Origin: Sophora flavescens
Lineage: Eukaryota; Streptophyta; Magnoliopsida; Fabales; Fabaceae
Length of the DNA stretch: 64,000 nt
Direction of reading: 5' to 3'
NCBI GenBank assembly: GCA_030762895.1
Contig: JAUPTC010000270.1
Location: 1 to 64,000 of the forward strand
Position numbers and translations under genes: made by a program
Notes under the pieces: generated by a model
Database searches by the model: none
Told to the model about the DNA's origin: nothing
Seen by the model: the letters and a program-made list of their open reading frames with translations, nothing else
Part shown: one piece after another, positions 52,930-63,949 of the stretch
How the letters are laid out: each line of letters begins with the position of its first letter
Position numbering within the stretch: the stretch's first letter is position 1

Positions 52930-52995
52930 TGAATAGGGTTGTGGGTCTAAATTAGGGTTTTGGGTTAGAATTAGGTGTTTGGGTCTAGATTACCG
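52930..52995 (+). repeat. 57-unit HOR, unit 10 deleted
   Basis: Unit 9 (read as GGGTTTTGGGTTAGAATTA) is followed directly by unit 11 (GGTGTTTGGGTCTAGATTA); the TGGTTTTGGGTTTGAATTA unit is gone. The interval is 1,039 bp. It shares GAATAGGGTTG in unit 7 with the copy at 40.23 kb, although a different unit was lost there. Confidence 0.8.
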
Positions 52996-53329
52996 TTTTG
53001 GGCCAAAAATAGGGTTAGAATTAGGGTTTTGCGCTAAAATTAGGGTTTAGGGTCAAAAATAGGGTTCTGGGTCAAATTTAGGGTTTGGGGTAAAAATAGG
53101 GTTCGAATTAGGGTTTTGATCAGAATTAGGGTTTTGGGTCCAAATTTCCGTTTTGGGTCCAAATTAGGGTTTTGGGTCAAAATTAGGGTTTAGGGTTTGA
53201 ATTTGGATTTTGAGTAAAAAAATAGGGTTTTCAGACAAAAATAGGGTAAGAATTAGGGTTTAGGCTTTGAATTAGGGTTTTGAGTTAAAAATAGGGTTTA
53301 TGGTTTGAATAAGGGTTTTGGGTCAAAAT

Positions 53330-53580
53330 TAGATTTCTGATTCAAAATTATGGTAATGGGTCAAAATTACGGTTTTGGTTACAAATTAGGGTTTTGGTTC
53401 AAATTTAGGGTGTAGGATCAAAATTTGGGTTTAGGCTTTGAATTAGCGTTGTGGGTCTAAATTAGGGTTCTGCATCACAATTAGGGTTTTGGGTCAAAAT
53501 GAGGCATTTGGGTTAGAATACGGGTCTGGGGTGAAATTTAGGGTTTAGGCTTTGAATTAGGGGTTTGTGTCTAAATTACG
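53330..53580 (+). repeat. Divergent patch (units 31-43)
   Basis: Bases such as TTAGATTTCTGATTC, TGGTAATGGG, TTCTGCATCACAATTAGGG, AATGAGGCATTTGGG and AATACGGGTCTGGGG differ from the consensus over about 250 bp, with sharp return to consensus on both sides. Order and approximate length are kept. Confidence 0.65.
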
Positions 53581-55244
53581 GTTTTGGGTCTGAATTAGGG
53601 TTTTGGGTCAAAAATAGGCTTAGAATGGGTTTTGCATTAAAATTTGGGTTTAGGGTCAAACATAGGGTTCGGGTCAAAATTACGGTTTAGGGTTTGAATT
53701 AGGGTTTTGGGTCCAAATCATGGTTCCGGGTCAAATTTAGGGTTACGGGTCAACATTTGGGTTTTGGGTTTGGGGTCAAAAATAGGGTTCTTGGTAAAAA
53801 TAGGGTTCGAATTAGGGTTTTGGATTTAAATTAGGGTTTTGGGTCGAATTAGGTCTTTGGGTTATTTTAGGTCAAAATTTCGGTTTTGGGTCCAAATTAG
53901 GGTTTTGGTTCAAATTTAGGGTTTAGGATCAAAATTAGGGTTTAGCATCAAAATTAGGGTTTAGGCTTTGAATTAGGGTTGTGGGTCTAAATTAGGGTTT
54001 TGGGTCAGAATTATGGTTTTGGGTTTGAATTAGGTGTTTGGGTCTAAATTACGGTTTTGGGCCAAAAATAGGGTTAGAATTAGGGTTTTGCGCTAAAATT
54101 AGGGTTTAGGGTCAAAAATAGGGTTAGGTCAAATTTAGGGTTTGGGTTTAAATTCGGGTTATAATTAGGGTTTTGATCAGAATTAGGGTTTTGGGTCAAA
54201 ATTTCCGTTTTGGGTCCAAATTAGGGTTTTGGGTCAAAATTAGGGTTTAGGGTTTGAATTTGGGTTTTGAGTAAAAAAATAGGGTTTTCAGACAAAAATA
54301 GGGTAAGAATTAGGGTTTAGGCTTTGAATTAGGGTTTTGAGTTAAAAATAGGGTTTATGGTTTGAATGAGGGTTTTGGGTCAAAATTCGGGTTGTGTCTC
54401 TAAATTAGGGTTTTGGGTCATATTTAGGGTTTTGGGTCCAAATTAGGGTTTTGGTTCAAATTTAGGGTGTAGGATCAAAATTAGGGTTTAGGCTTTGAAT
54501 TAGCGTTGTGGGTCTAAATTAGGGTTTTGAATCAAAATTAGGGTTTTGGGTCAAAATTAGGGTTTTGGGTTATAATTTGGGTTTGGGGTGAAAATTAGGG
54601 TTTAGGGTTTGAATTAGGTGTTTGGGTCTAAATTACGGTTTTGGGTCGAATTAGGGTTTTGGGTCAAAAATAGGCTTAGAATTGGGTTTTGCATTAAAAT
54701 TTGGGTTTAGGGTCAAACATAGGGTTCTCGGGTCAAAATTACGGTTTAGGGTTTGAATTAGGGTTTTGGGTCCAAATCATGGTTCTGGGTCAAATTTAGG
54801 GTTCTGGGTCAACATTTGGGTTTTGGGTTTGGGGTCAAAAATAGGGTTCTTGGTAAAAAATAGGGTTCGAATTAGGGTTTTGGATTTAAATTAGGGTTTC
54901 GGGTCAAATTAGGTCTTTGGGTTATTTTAGGTCAAAATTTCGGTTTTGGGTCCAAATTAGGGTTTTGGTTCAAATTTAGGGTTTAGGATCAAAATTAGGG
55001 TTTAGCATCAAAATTAGGGTTTAGGCTTTGAATTAGGGTTGTGGGTCTAAATTAGGGTTTTGGGTCAGAATTATGGTTTTGGGTTTGAATTAGGTGTTTG
55101 GGTCTAAATTACGGTTTGGGGCCAAAAATAGGGTTAGAATTAGGGTTTTGCGCTAAAATTAGGGTTTAGGGTCAAAAATAGGGTTCTGGGTCAAATTTAG
55201 GGTTTGGGGTAAAAATAGGGTTCGAATTAGGGTTTTGATCAGAA

Positions 55245-55290
55245 TTAGGGTTTTGGGTCCAAATTAGGGTTTTGGGTCCAAATTAGGGTT
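55245..55290 (+). repeat. HOR variant with doubled TCCAAATTA units
   Basis: Units 20-21, normally TCAAAATTTC then CGTTTTGGGTCCAAATTA, are replaced by two consecutive TTTTGGGTCCAAATTAGGG units. The same replacement is seen at 57360-57400 and 62650-62690. Adjacent copies at 52.10 and 53.14 kb carry an apparent intermediate, TCCAAATTTCCG. Confidence 0.78.
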
Positions 55291-57359
55291 TTGGGTCAAA
55301 ATTAGGGTTTAGGGTTTGAATTTGGGTTTTGAGTAAAAAATAGGGTTTTCAGACAAAAATAGGGTAAGAATTAGGGTTTAGGCTTTGAATTAGGGTTTTG
55401 AGTTAAAAATAGGGTTTATGGTTTGAATGAGGGTTTTGGGTCAAAATTCGGGTTTTGAGTCAAAATTAGGGTTTGGGTCAAATTTAGGGTTTGGGGTCCA
55501 AATTAGGGTTTTGGTTCAAATTTAGGGTGTAGGATCAAAATTTGGGTTTAGGCTTTGAATTAGCGTTGTGGGTCTAAATTAGGGTTTTGAATCAAAATTA
55601 GGGTTTTGGGTCAAAATTAGGGTTTTGGGTTATAATTTGGGTTTGGGGTGAAAATTAGGGTTTAGGGTTTGAATTAGGTGTTTGGGTCTAAATTACGGTT
55701 TTGGGTCGAATTAGGGTTTTGGGTCAAAAATAGGCTTAGAATTGGGTTTTGCATTAAAATTTGGGTTTAGGGTCAAACATAGGGTTGGGTCAAAATTACG
55801 GTTTAGGGTTTGAATTAGGGTTTTGGGTCCAAATCATGGTTTCGGGGTCAAATTTAGGGTTTGGGTCAACATTTGGGTTTTGGGTTTGGGGTCAAAAATA
55901 GGGTTCTTGGTAAAAAATAGGGTTGAATTAGGGTTTTGGATTTAAATTAGGGTTTCGGGTCGAATTAGGTCTTTGGGTTATTTTAGGTCAAAATTTCGGT
56001 TTTGGGTCCAAATTAGGGTTTTGGTTCAAATTTAGGGTTTAGGATCAAAATTAGGGTTTAGCATCAAAATTAGGGTTTAGGCTTTGAATTAGGGTTGTGG
56101 GTCTAAATTAGGGTTTTGGGTCAGAATTATGGTTTTGGGTTTGAATTAGGTGTTTGGGTCTAAATTACGGTTTTGGGCCAAAAATAGGGTTAGAATTAGG
56201 GTTTTGCGCTAAAATTAGGGTTTAGGGTCAAAAATAGGGTTCTGGGTCAAATTTAGGGTTTGGGGTAAAAATAGGGTTCGAATTAGGGGTTTGATCAGAA
56301 TTAGGGTTTTGGGTCAAAAATTCAGTTTTGGGTCCAAATTAGGGTTTTGGGTCAAAATTAGGGTTTAGGGTTTGAATTTGGGTTTTGAGTAAAAAAATAG
56401 GGTTTTCAGACAAAAATAGGGTAAGAATTAGGGTTTAGGCTTTGAATTAGGGTTTTGAGTTAAAAATAGGGTTTATGGTTTGAATGAGGGTTTTGGGTCA
56501 AAATTCGGGTTTTGAGTCAAAATTAGGGTTTGGGTCAAATTTAGGGTTTTGGGTCCAAATTAGGGTTTTGGTTCAAATTTAGGGTGTAGGATCAAAATTA
56601 GGGTTTAGGCTTTGAATTAGCGTTGTGGGTCTAAATTAGGGTTTTGAATCAAAATTAGGGTTTTGGGTCAAAATTAGGGTTTTGGGTTATAATTTGGGTT
56701 TGGGGTGAAAATTAGGGTTTAGGGTTTGAATTAGGTGTTTGGGTCTAAATTACGGTTTTGGGTCGAATTAGGGTTTTGGGTCAAAAATAGGCTTAGAATT
56801 GGGTTTTGCATTAAAATTTGGGTTTAGGGTCAAACATAGGGTTTGGGTCAAAATTACGGTTTAGGGTTTGAATTAGGGTTTTGGGTCCAAATCATGGTTC
56901 TGGGTCAAATTTAGGGTTCTGGGTCAACATTTGGGTTTTGGGTTTGGGGTCAAAAATAGGGTTCTTGGTAAAAAATAGGGTTCGAATTAGGGTTTTGGAT
57001 TTAAATTAGGGTTTCGGGTCGAATTAGGTCTTTGGGTTATTTTAGGTCAAAATTTCGGTTTTGGGTCCAAATTAGGGTTTTGGTTCAAATTTAGGGTTTA
57101 GGATCAAAATTAGGGTTTAGCATCAAAATTAGGGTTTAGGCTTTGAATTAGGGTTGTGGGTCTAAATTAGGGTTTTGGGTCAGAATTATGGTTTTGGGTT
57201 TGAATTAGGTGTTTGGGTCTAAATTACGGTTTTGGGCCAAAAATAGGGTTAGAATTAGGGTTTTGCGCTAAAATTAGGGTTTAGGGTCAAAAATAGGGTT
57301 CTGGGTCAAATTTAGGGTTTGGGGTAAAAATAGGGTTCGAATTAGGGTTTTGATCAGAA

Positions 57360-57402
57360 TTAGGGTTTTGGGTCCAAATTAGGGTTTTGGGTCCAAATTA
57401 GG
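57360..57402 (+). repeat. HOR variant with doubled TCCAAATTA units (second)
   Basis: This is the same replacement of units 20-21 as at 55.25 kb, two HOR lengths (about 2.1 kb) downstream. The intervening copy near 56.31 kb instead has an AAATTCAGTTTTGGG form. Confidence 0.78.
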
Positions 57403-58737
57403 GTTTTGGGTCAAAATTAGGGTTTAGGGTTTGAATTTGGGTTTTGAGTAAAAAAATAGGGTTTTCAGACAAAAATAGGGTAAGAATTAGGGTTTAGGCT
57501 TTGAATTAGGGTTTTGAGTTAAAAATAGGGTTTATGGTTTGAATGAGGGTTTTGGGTCAAAATTCGGGTTTTGAGTCAAAATTAGGGTGATGGGTCAAAT
57601 TTACGGTTTTGGGTCCAAATTAGGGTTTTGGTTCAAATTTAGGGTGTAGGATCAAAATTTGGGTTTAGGCTTTGAATTAGCGTTGTGGGTCTAAATTAGG
57701 GTTTTGAATCAAAATTAGGGTTTTGGGTCAAAATTAGGGTTTTGGGTTATAATTTGGGTTTGGGGTGAAAATTAGGGTTTAGGGTTTGAATTAGGTGTTT
57801 GGGTGTAAATTACGGTTTGGGGTGAGAATTAGGGTTTTGGGTCAAAAATAGGCTTAGAATTGGGTTTTGCATTAAAATTTGGGTTTAGGGTCAAACATAG
57901 GGTTTGGGTCAAAATTACGGTTTAGGGTTTGAATTAGGGTTTTGGGTCCAAATCATGGTTCGGGTCAAATTTAGGGTTACGGGTCAACATTTGGGTTTTG
58001 GGTTTGGGGTCAAAAATAGGGTTCTTGGTAAAAAATAGGGTTCGAATTAGGGTTTTGGATTTAAATTAGGGTTTTGGGTCGAATTAGGTCTTTGGGTTAT
58101 TTTAGGTCAAAATTTCGGTTTTGGGTCCAAATTAGGGTTTTGGTTCAAATTTAGGGTTTAGGATCAAAATTAGGGTTTAGCATCAAAATTAGGGTTTAGG
58201 CTTTGAATTAGGGTTGTGGGTCTAAATTAGGGTTTTGGGTCAGAATTATGGTTTTGGGTTTGAATTAGGTGTTTGGGTCTAAATTACGGTTTTGGGCCAA
58301 AAATAGGGTTAGAATTAGGGTTTTGCGCTAAAATTAGGGTTTAGGGTCAAAAATAGGGTTCTGGGTCAAATTTAGGGTTTGGGGTAAAAATAGGGTTCGA
58401 ATTAGGGTTTTGATCAGAATTAGGGTTTTGGGTCAAAATTTCCGTTTTGGGTCCAAATTAGGGTTTTGGGTCAAAATTAGGGTTTAGGGTTTGAATTTGG
58501 GTTTTGAGTAAAAAAATAGGGTTTTCAGACAAAAATAGGGTAAGAATTAGGGTTTAGGCTTTGAATTAGGGTTTTGAGTTAAAAATAGGGTTTATGGTTT
58601 GAATGAGGGTTTTGGGTCAAAATTCGGGTTTTGAGTCAAAATTAGGGTTCTGGGTCAAATTTAGGGTTTTGGGTCCAAATTAGGGTTTTGGTTCAAATTT
58701 AGGGTGTAGGATCAAAATTAGGGTTTAGGCTTTGAAT

Positions 58738-58778
58738 TAGCGTTGTGGGTCTAAATTAGGGTTGTGGGTCTAAATTAG
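58738..58778 (+). repeat. Unit-conversion patch: unit 38 replaced by unit 8 type
   Basis: After unit 37 (GCGTTGTGGGTCTAAATTA) the expected GGGTTTTGAATCAAAATTA is replaced by GGGTTGTGGGTCTAAATTA, identical to unit 8 from half A. The length is unchanged at 19 bp. This fits gene conversion between halves or duplication-replacement of a unit. Confidence 0.75.
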
Positions 58779-59334
58779 GGTTTTGGGTCAAAATTAGGGT
58801 TTTGGGTTATAATTTGGGTTTGGGGTGAAAATTAGGGTTTAGGGTTTGAATTAGGTGTTTGGGTCTAAATTACGGTTTTGGGTCAGAATTAGGGTTTTGG
58901 GTCAAAAATAGGCTTAGAATTGGGTTTTGCATTAAAATTTGGGTTTAGGGTCAAACATAGGGTTCTGGGTCAAAATTACGGTTTAGGGTTTGAATTAGGG
59001 TTTTGGGTCCAAATCATGGTTCTGGGTCAAATTTAGGGTTCTGGGTCAACATTTGGGTTTTGGGTTTGGGGTCAAAAATAGGGTTCTTGGTAAAAAATAG
59101 GGTTCGAATTAGGGTTTTGGATTTAAATTAGGGTTTCGGGTCGAATTAGGTCTTTGGGTTATTTTAGGTCAAAATTTCGGTTTTGGGTCCAAATTAGGGT
59201 TTTGGTTCAAATTTAGGGTTTAGGATCAAAATTAGGGTTTAGCATCAAAATTAGGGTTTAGGCTTTGAATTAGGGTTGTGGGTCTAAATTAGGGTTTTGG
59301 GTCAGAATTATGGTTTTGGGTTTGAATTAGGTGT

Positions 59335-59420
59335 TTGTGTCAAAATAACGGGTTTGGGCAAAGAAATGGGGTAAAATGAGGGTTTTGCGCTAAAATGAGG
59401 GTTTAGGGTCAAAAAGAGGG
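59335..59420 (+). repeat. Divergent patch (units 11-15)
   Basis: Several changes cluster here: TGTGTCAAAATAACGGG, GGGCAAAGAAATGGGG, AAAATGAGGGTT twice, AAAAAGAGGG. The common theme is TAGGG to GAGGG. Both sides match consensus. Confidence 0.62.
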
Positions 59421-60639
59421 TTCTGGGTCAAATTTAGGGTTTGGGGTAAAAATAGGGTTCGAATTAGGGTTTTGACCAGAATTAGGGTTTTGGGTCAAAA
59501 TTTCCATTTTGGGTCCAAATTAGGGTTTTGGGTCAAAATTAGGGTTTAGGGTTTGAATTTGGGTTTTGAGTAAAAAAATAGGGTTTTCAGACAAAAATAG
59601 GGTAAGAATTAGGGTTTAGGCTTTGAATTAGGGTTTTGAGTTAAAAATAGGGTTTATGGTTTGAATGAGGGTTTTGGGTCAAAATTCGGGTTTTGAGTCA
59701 AAATTAGGGTTCTGGGTCAAATTTAGGGTTTTGGGTCCAAATTAGGGTTTTGGTTCAAATTTAGGGTGTAGGATCAAAATTTGGGTTTAGGCTTTGAATT
59801 AGCGTTGTGGGTCTAAATTAGGGTTTTGAATCAAAATTAGGGTTTTGGGTCAAAATTAGGGTTTTGGGTTATAATTTGGGTTTGGGGTGAAAATTAGGGT
59901 TTAGGGTTTGAATTTGGTGTTTGGGTCTAAATTACGGTTTTGGGTCAGAATTAGGGTTTTGGGTCAAAAATAGGCTTAGAATTGGGTTTTGCATTAAAAT
60001 TTGGGTTTAGGGTCAAACATAGGGTTCTGGGTCAAAATTACGGTTTAGGGTTTGAATTAGGGTTTTGGGTCCAAATCATGGTTCTGGGTCAAATTTAGGG
60101 TTCTGGGTCAACATTTGGGTTTTGGGTTTGGGGTCAAAAATAGGGTTCTTGGTAAAAAATAGGGTTCGAATTAGGGTTTTGGATTTAAATTAGGGTTTTG
60201 GGTCGAATTATGTCTTTGGGTTATTTTAGGTCAAAATTTCGGTTTTGGGTCCAAATTAGGGTTTTGGTTCAAATTTAGGGTTTAGGATCAAAATTAGGGT
60301 TTAGCATCAAAATTAGGGTTTAGGCTTTGAATTAGGGTTGTGGGTCTAAATTAGGGTTTTGGGTCAGAATTATGGTTTTGGGTTTGAATTAGGTGTTTGG
60401 GTCTAAATTATGGTTTTGGGCCAAAAATAGGGTTAGAATTAGGGTTTTGCGCTAAAATTAGGGTTTAGGGTCAAAAATAGGGTTCTGGGTCAAATTTAGG
60501 GTTTGGGGTAAAAATAGGGTTCGAATTAGGGTTTTGACCAGAATTAGGGTTTTGGGTCAAAATTTCCGTTTTGGGTCCAAATTAGGGTTTTGGGTCAAAA
60601 TTAGGGTTTAGGGTTTGAATTTGGGTTTTGAGTAAAAAA

Positions 60640-60705
60640 ATAGGGTTTTCGTACAAAAATAGGGTATGTATGAGGTTTTTGGCTTTGAATTAGTGTTTGG
60701 AGTTA
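60640..60705 (+). repeat. Divergent patch (units 25-28)
   Basis: Unit 25 reads TTTTCGTACAAAAATA and is followed by GGGTATGTATGAGG and TTTTTGGCTTTGAATTAGTG, where neighbours have TTTTCAGAC, GGGTAAGAATTA and TTTAGGCTTTGAATTA. Confidence 0.6.
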
Positions 60706-61639
60706 AAAATAGGGTTTATGGTTTGAATGAGGGTTTTGGGTCAAAATTCGGGTTTTGAGTCAAAATTAGGGTTTAGGTCAAATTTAGGGTTTTGGGTCCA
60801 AATTAGGGTTTTGGTTCAAATTTAGGGTGTAGGATCAAAATTTGGGTTTAGGCTTTGAATTAGCGTTGTGGGTCTAAATTAGGGTTTTGAATCAAAATTA
60901 GGGTTTTGGGTCAAAATTAGGGTTTTGGGTTATAATTTGGGTTTGGGGTGAAAATTAGGGTTTAGGGTTTGAATTTGGTGTTTGGGTCTAAATTACGGTT
61001 TTGGGTCAGAATTAGGGTTTTGGGTCAAAAATAGGCTTAGAATTGGGTTTTGCATTAAAATTTGGGTTTAGGGTCAAACATAGGGTTAAGGTCAAAATTA
61101 CGGTTTAGGGTTTGAATTAGGGTTTTGGGTCCAAATCATGGTTCTGGGTCAAATTTAGGGTTCTGGGTCAACATTTGGGTTTTGGGTTTGGGGTCAAAAA
61201 TAGGGTTCTTGGTAAAAAATAGGGTTCGAATTAGGGTTTTGGATTTAAATTAGGGTTTTGGGTCGAATTATGTCTTTGGGTTATTTTAGGTCAAAATTTC
61301 GGTTTTGGGTCCAAATTAGGGTTTTGGTTCAAATTTAGGGTTTAGGATCAAAATTAGGGTTTAGCATCAAAATTAGGGTTTAGGCTTTGAATTAGGGTTG
61401 TGGGTCTAAATTAGGGTTTTGGGTCAGAATTATGGTTTTGGGTTTGAATTAGGTGTTTGGGTCTAAATTACGGTTTTGGGCCAAAAATAGGGTTAGAATT
61501 AGGGTTTTGCGCTAAAATTAGGGTTTAGGGTCAAAAATAGGGTTCTGGGTCAAATTTAGGGTTTGGGGTAAAAATAGGGTTCGAATTAGGGTTTTGATCA
61601 GAATTAGGGTTTTGGGTCAAAATTTCCGTTTTGGGTCCA

Positions 61640-61700
61640 AATTAGGGTTTTGGTTCAAATTTAGGGTTTAGGATCAAAATTAGGGTTTTGAGTAATAAAA
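61640..61700 (+). repeat. Patch: units 22-23 replaced by unit 4-5 type
   Basis: After CGTTTTGGGTCCAAATTA the copy reads GGGTTTTGGTTCAAATTTA and GGGTTTAGGATCAAAATTA (units 4 and 5) where units 22 and 23 are expected, then returns at unit 24. Units 3 and 21 share TTTTGGGTCCAAATTA, which gives a pairing site for template switching or conversion. Confidence 0.76.
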
Positions 61701-62397
61701 TACGTTTTTAAGACAAAAATAGGTTAAGAATTAGGGTTTAGGCTTTGAATTAGGGTTTTGAGTTAAAAATAGGGTTTATGGTTTGAATGAGGGTTTTGGG
61801 TCAAAATTCGGGTTTTGAGTCAAAATTTGGGTTCTGGGTCAAATTTAGGGTTTTGGGTCCAAATTAGGGTTTTGGTTCAAATTTAGGGTGTAGGATCAAA
61901 ATTAGGGTTTAGGCTTTGAATTAGCGTTGTGGGTCTAAATTAGGGTTTTGAATCAAAATTAGGGTTTTGGGTCAAAATTAGGGTTTTGGGTTATAATTTG
62001 GGTTTGGGGTGAAAATTAGGGTTTAGGGTTTGAATTAGGTGTTTGGGTCTAAATTACGGTTTTGGGTCAGAATTAGGGTTTTGGGTCAAAAATAGGCTTA
62101 GAATTGGGTTTTGCATTAAAATTTGGGTTTAGGGTCAAACATATGTTTATAGTTCAAAATTACGGTTTAGGGTTTGAATTAGGGTTTTGGGTCCAAATCA
62201 TGGTTCTGGGTCAAATTTAGGGTTCTGGGTCAACATTTGGGTTTTGGGTTTGGGGTCAAAAATAGGGTTCTTGGTAAAAAATAGGGTTCGAATTAGGGTT
62301 TTGGATTTAAATTAGGGTTTTGGGTCGAATTAGGTCTTTGGGTTATTTTAGGTCAAAATTTCGGTTTTGGGTCCAAATTAGGGTTTTGGTTCAAATT

Positions 62398-62435
62398 TAG
62401 GGTTTAGGATCAAAATTAGGGTTTAGGCTTTGAAT
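62398..62435 (+). repeat. 57-unit HOR, unit 6 deleted
   Basis: Unit 5 (GGGTTTAGGATCAAAATTA) runs directly into unit 7 (GGGTTTAGGCTTTGAATTA); the AGCATCAAAATTA unit is absent. The interval to the next copy is 1,041 bp. Confidence 0.82.
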
Positions 62436-62649
62436 TAGGGTTGTGGGTCTAAATTAGGGTTTTGGGTCAGAATTATGGTTTTGGGTTTGAATTAGGTGTT
62501 TGGGTCTAAATTACGGTTTTGGGCCAAAAATAGGGTTAGAATTAGGGTTTTGCGCTAAAATTAGGGTTTAGGGTCAAAAATAGGGTTCTGGGTCAAATTT
62601 AGGGTTTGGGGTAAAAATAGGGTTCGAATTAGGGTTTTGATCAGAATTA

Positions 62650-62692
62650 GGGTTTTGGGTCCAAATTAGGGTTTTGGGTCCAAATTAGGGTT
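62650..62692 (+). repeat. HOR variant with doubled TCCAAATTA units (third)
   Basis: This is the same units 20-21 replacement as at 55.25 and 57.36 kb, about five HOR lengths after the second. It supports spread of this variant within the right end of the window. Confidence 0.77.
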
Positions 62693-63949
62693 TTGGGTCA
62701 AAATTAGGGTTTAGGGTTTGAATTTGGGTTTTGAGTAAAAAAATAGGGTTTTCAGACAAAAATAGGGTAAGAATTAGGGTTTAGGCTTTGAATTAGGGTT
62801 TTGAGTTAAAAATAGGGTTTATGGTTTGAATGAGGGTTTTGGGTCAAAATTCGGGTTTTGAGTCAAAATTAGGGTTCTGGGTCAAATTTAGGGTTTTGGG
62901 TCCAAATTAGGGTTTTGGTTCAAATTTAGGGTGTAGGATCAAAATTTGGGTTTAGGCTTTGAATTAGCGTTGTGGGTCTAAATTAGGGTTTTGAATCAAA
63001 ATTAGGGTTTTGGGTCAAAATTAGGGTTTTGGGTTATAATTTGGGTTTGGGGTGAAAATTAGGGTTTAGGGTTTGAATTAGGTGTTTGGGTCTAAATTAC
63101 GGTTTTGGGTCAGAATTAGGGTTTTGGGTCAAAAATAGGCTTAGAATTGGGTTTTGCATTAAAATTTGGGTTTAGGGTCAAACATAGGGTTACGGGTCAA
63201 AATTACGGTTTAGGGTTTGAATTAGGGTTTTGGGTCCAAATCATGGTTTGGGTCAAATTTAGGGTTTGGGTCAACATTTGGGTTTTGGGTTTGGGGTCAA
63301 AAATAGGGTTCTTGGTAAAAAATAGGGTTCGAATTAGGGTTTTGGATTTAAATTAGGGTTTTGGGTCGAATTAGGTCTTTGGGTTATTTTAGGTCAAAAT
63401 TTCGGTTTTGGGTCCAAATTAGGGTTTAGGTTCAAATTTAGGGTTTAGGATCAAAATTAGGGTTTAGCATCAAAATTAGGGTTTAGGCTTTGAATTAGGG
63501 TTGTGGGTCTAAATTAGGGTTTTGGGTCAGAATTATGGTTTTGGGTTTGAATTAGGTGTTTGGGTCTAAATTACGGTTTTGGGCCAAAAATAGGGTTAGA
63601 ATTAGGGTTTTGCGCTAAAATTAGGGTTTAGGGTCAAAAATAGGGTTCTGGGTCAAATTTAGGGTTTGGGGTAAAAATAGGGTTCGAATTAGGGTTTTGA
63701 CCAGAATTAGGGTTTTGGGTCAAAATTTCCATTTTGGGTCCAAATTAGGGTTTTGGGTCAAAATTAGGGTTTAGGGTTTGAATTTGGGTTTTGAGTAAAA
63801 AAATAGGGTTTTCAGACAAAAATAGGGTAAGAATTAGGGTTTAGGCTTTGAATTAGGGTTTTGAGTTAAAAATAGGGTTTATGGTTTGAATGAGGGTTTT
63901 GGGTCAAAATTCGGGTTTTGAGTCAAAATTAGGGTTCTGGGTCAAATTT

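Larger units (their letters stand above)
50200..63000 (+). repeat. Zone with partly alternating HOR subtypes (~2.12 kb period)
   Basis: At the end of unit 35 copies read either AAAATTT (T type) or AAAATTA (A type) before GGGTTTAGGC. From about 50.26 kb to 62.94 kb the order is T A T T A T A T A T T A T. T-type copies near 50.26, 52.38, 55.54, 57.66 and 59.78 kb are separated by about two or three HOR lengths. This is a dimeric super-repeat interrupted by single-copy duplications (the TT pairs at 52.4/53.4 and 59.8/60.8 kb). Confidence 0.68.

Noticed and set aside
63147..63356. Open frame of 69 codons, similar to frames at 748-954 and 25061-25309
   Set aside because: It starts with TTG, is made only of repeat-derived residues, and exists only where small indels in units 49-53 leave the frame open. 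The similarity between the three comes from the same HOR phase, not from a conserved gene.
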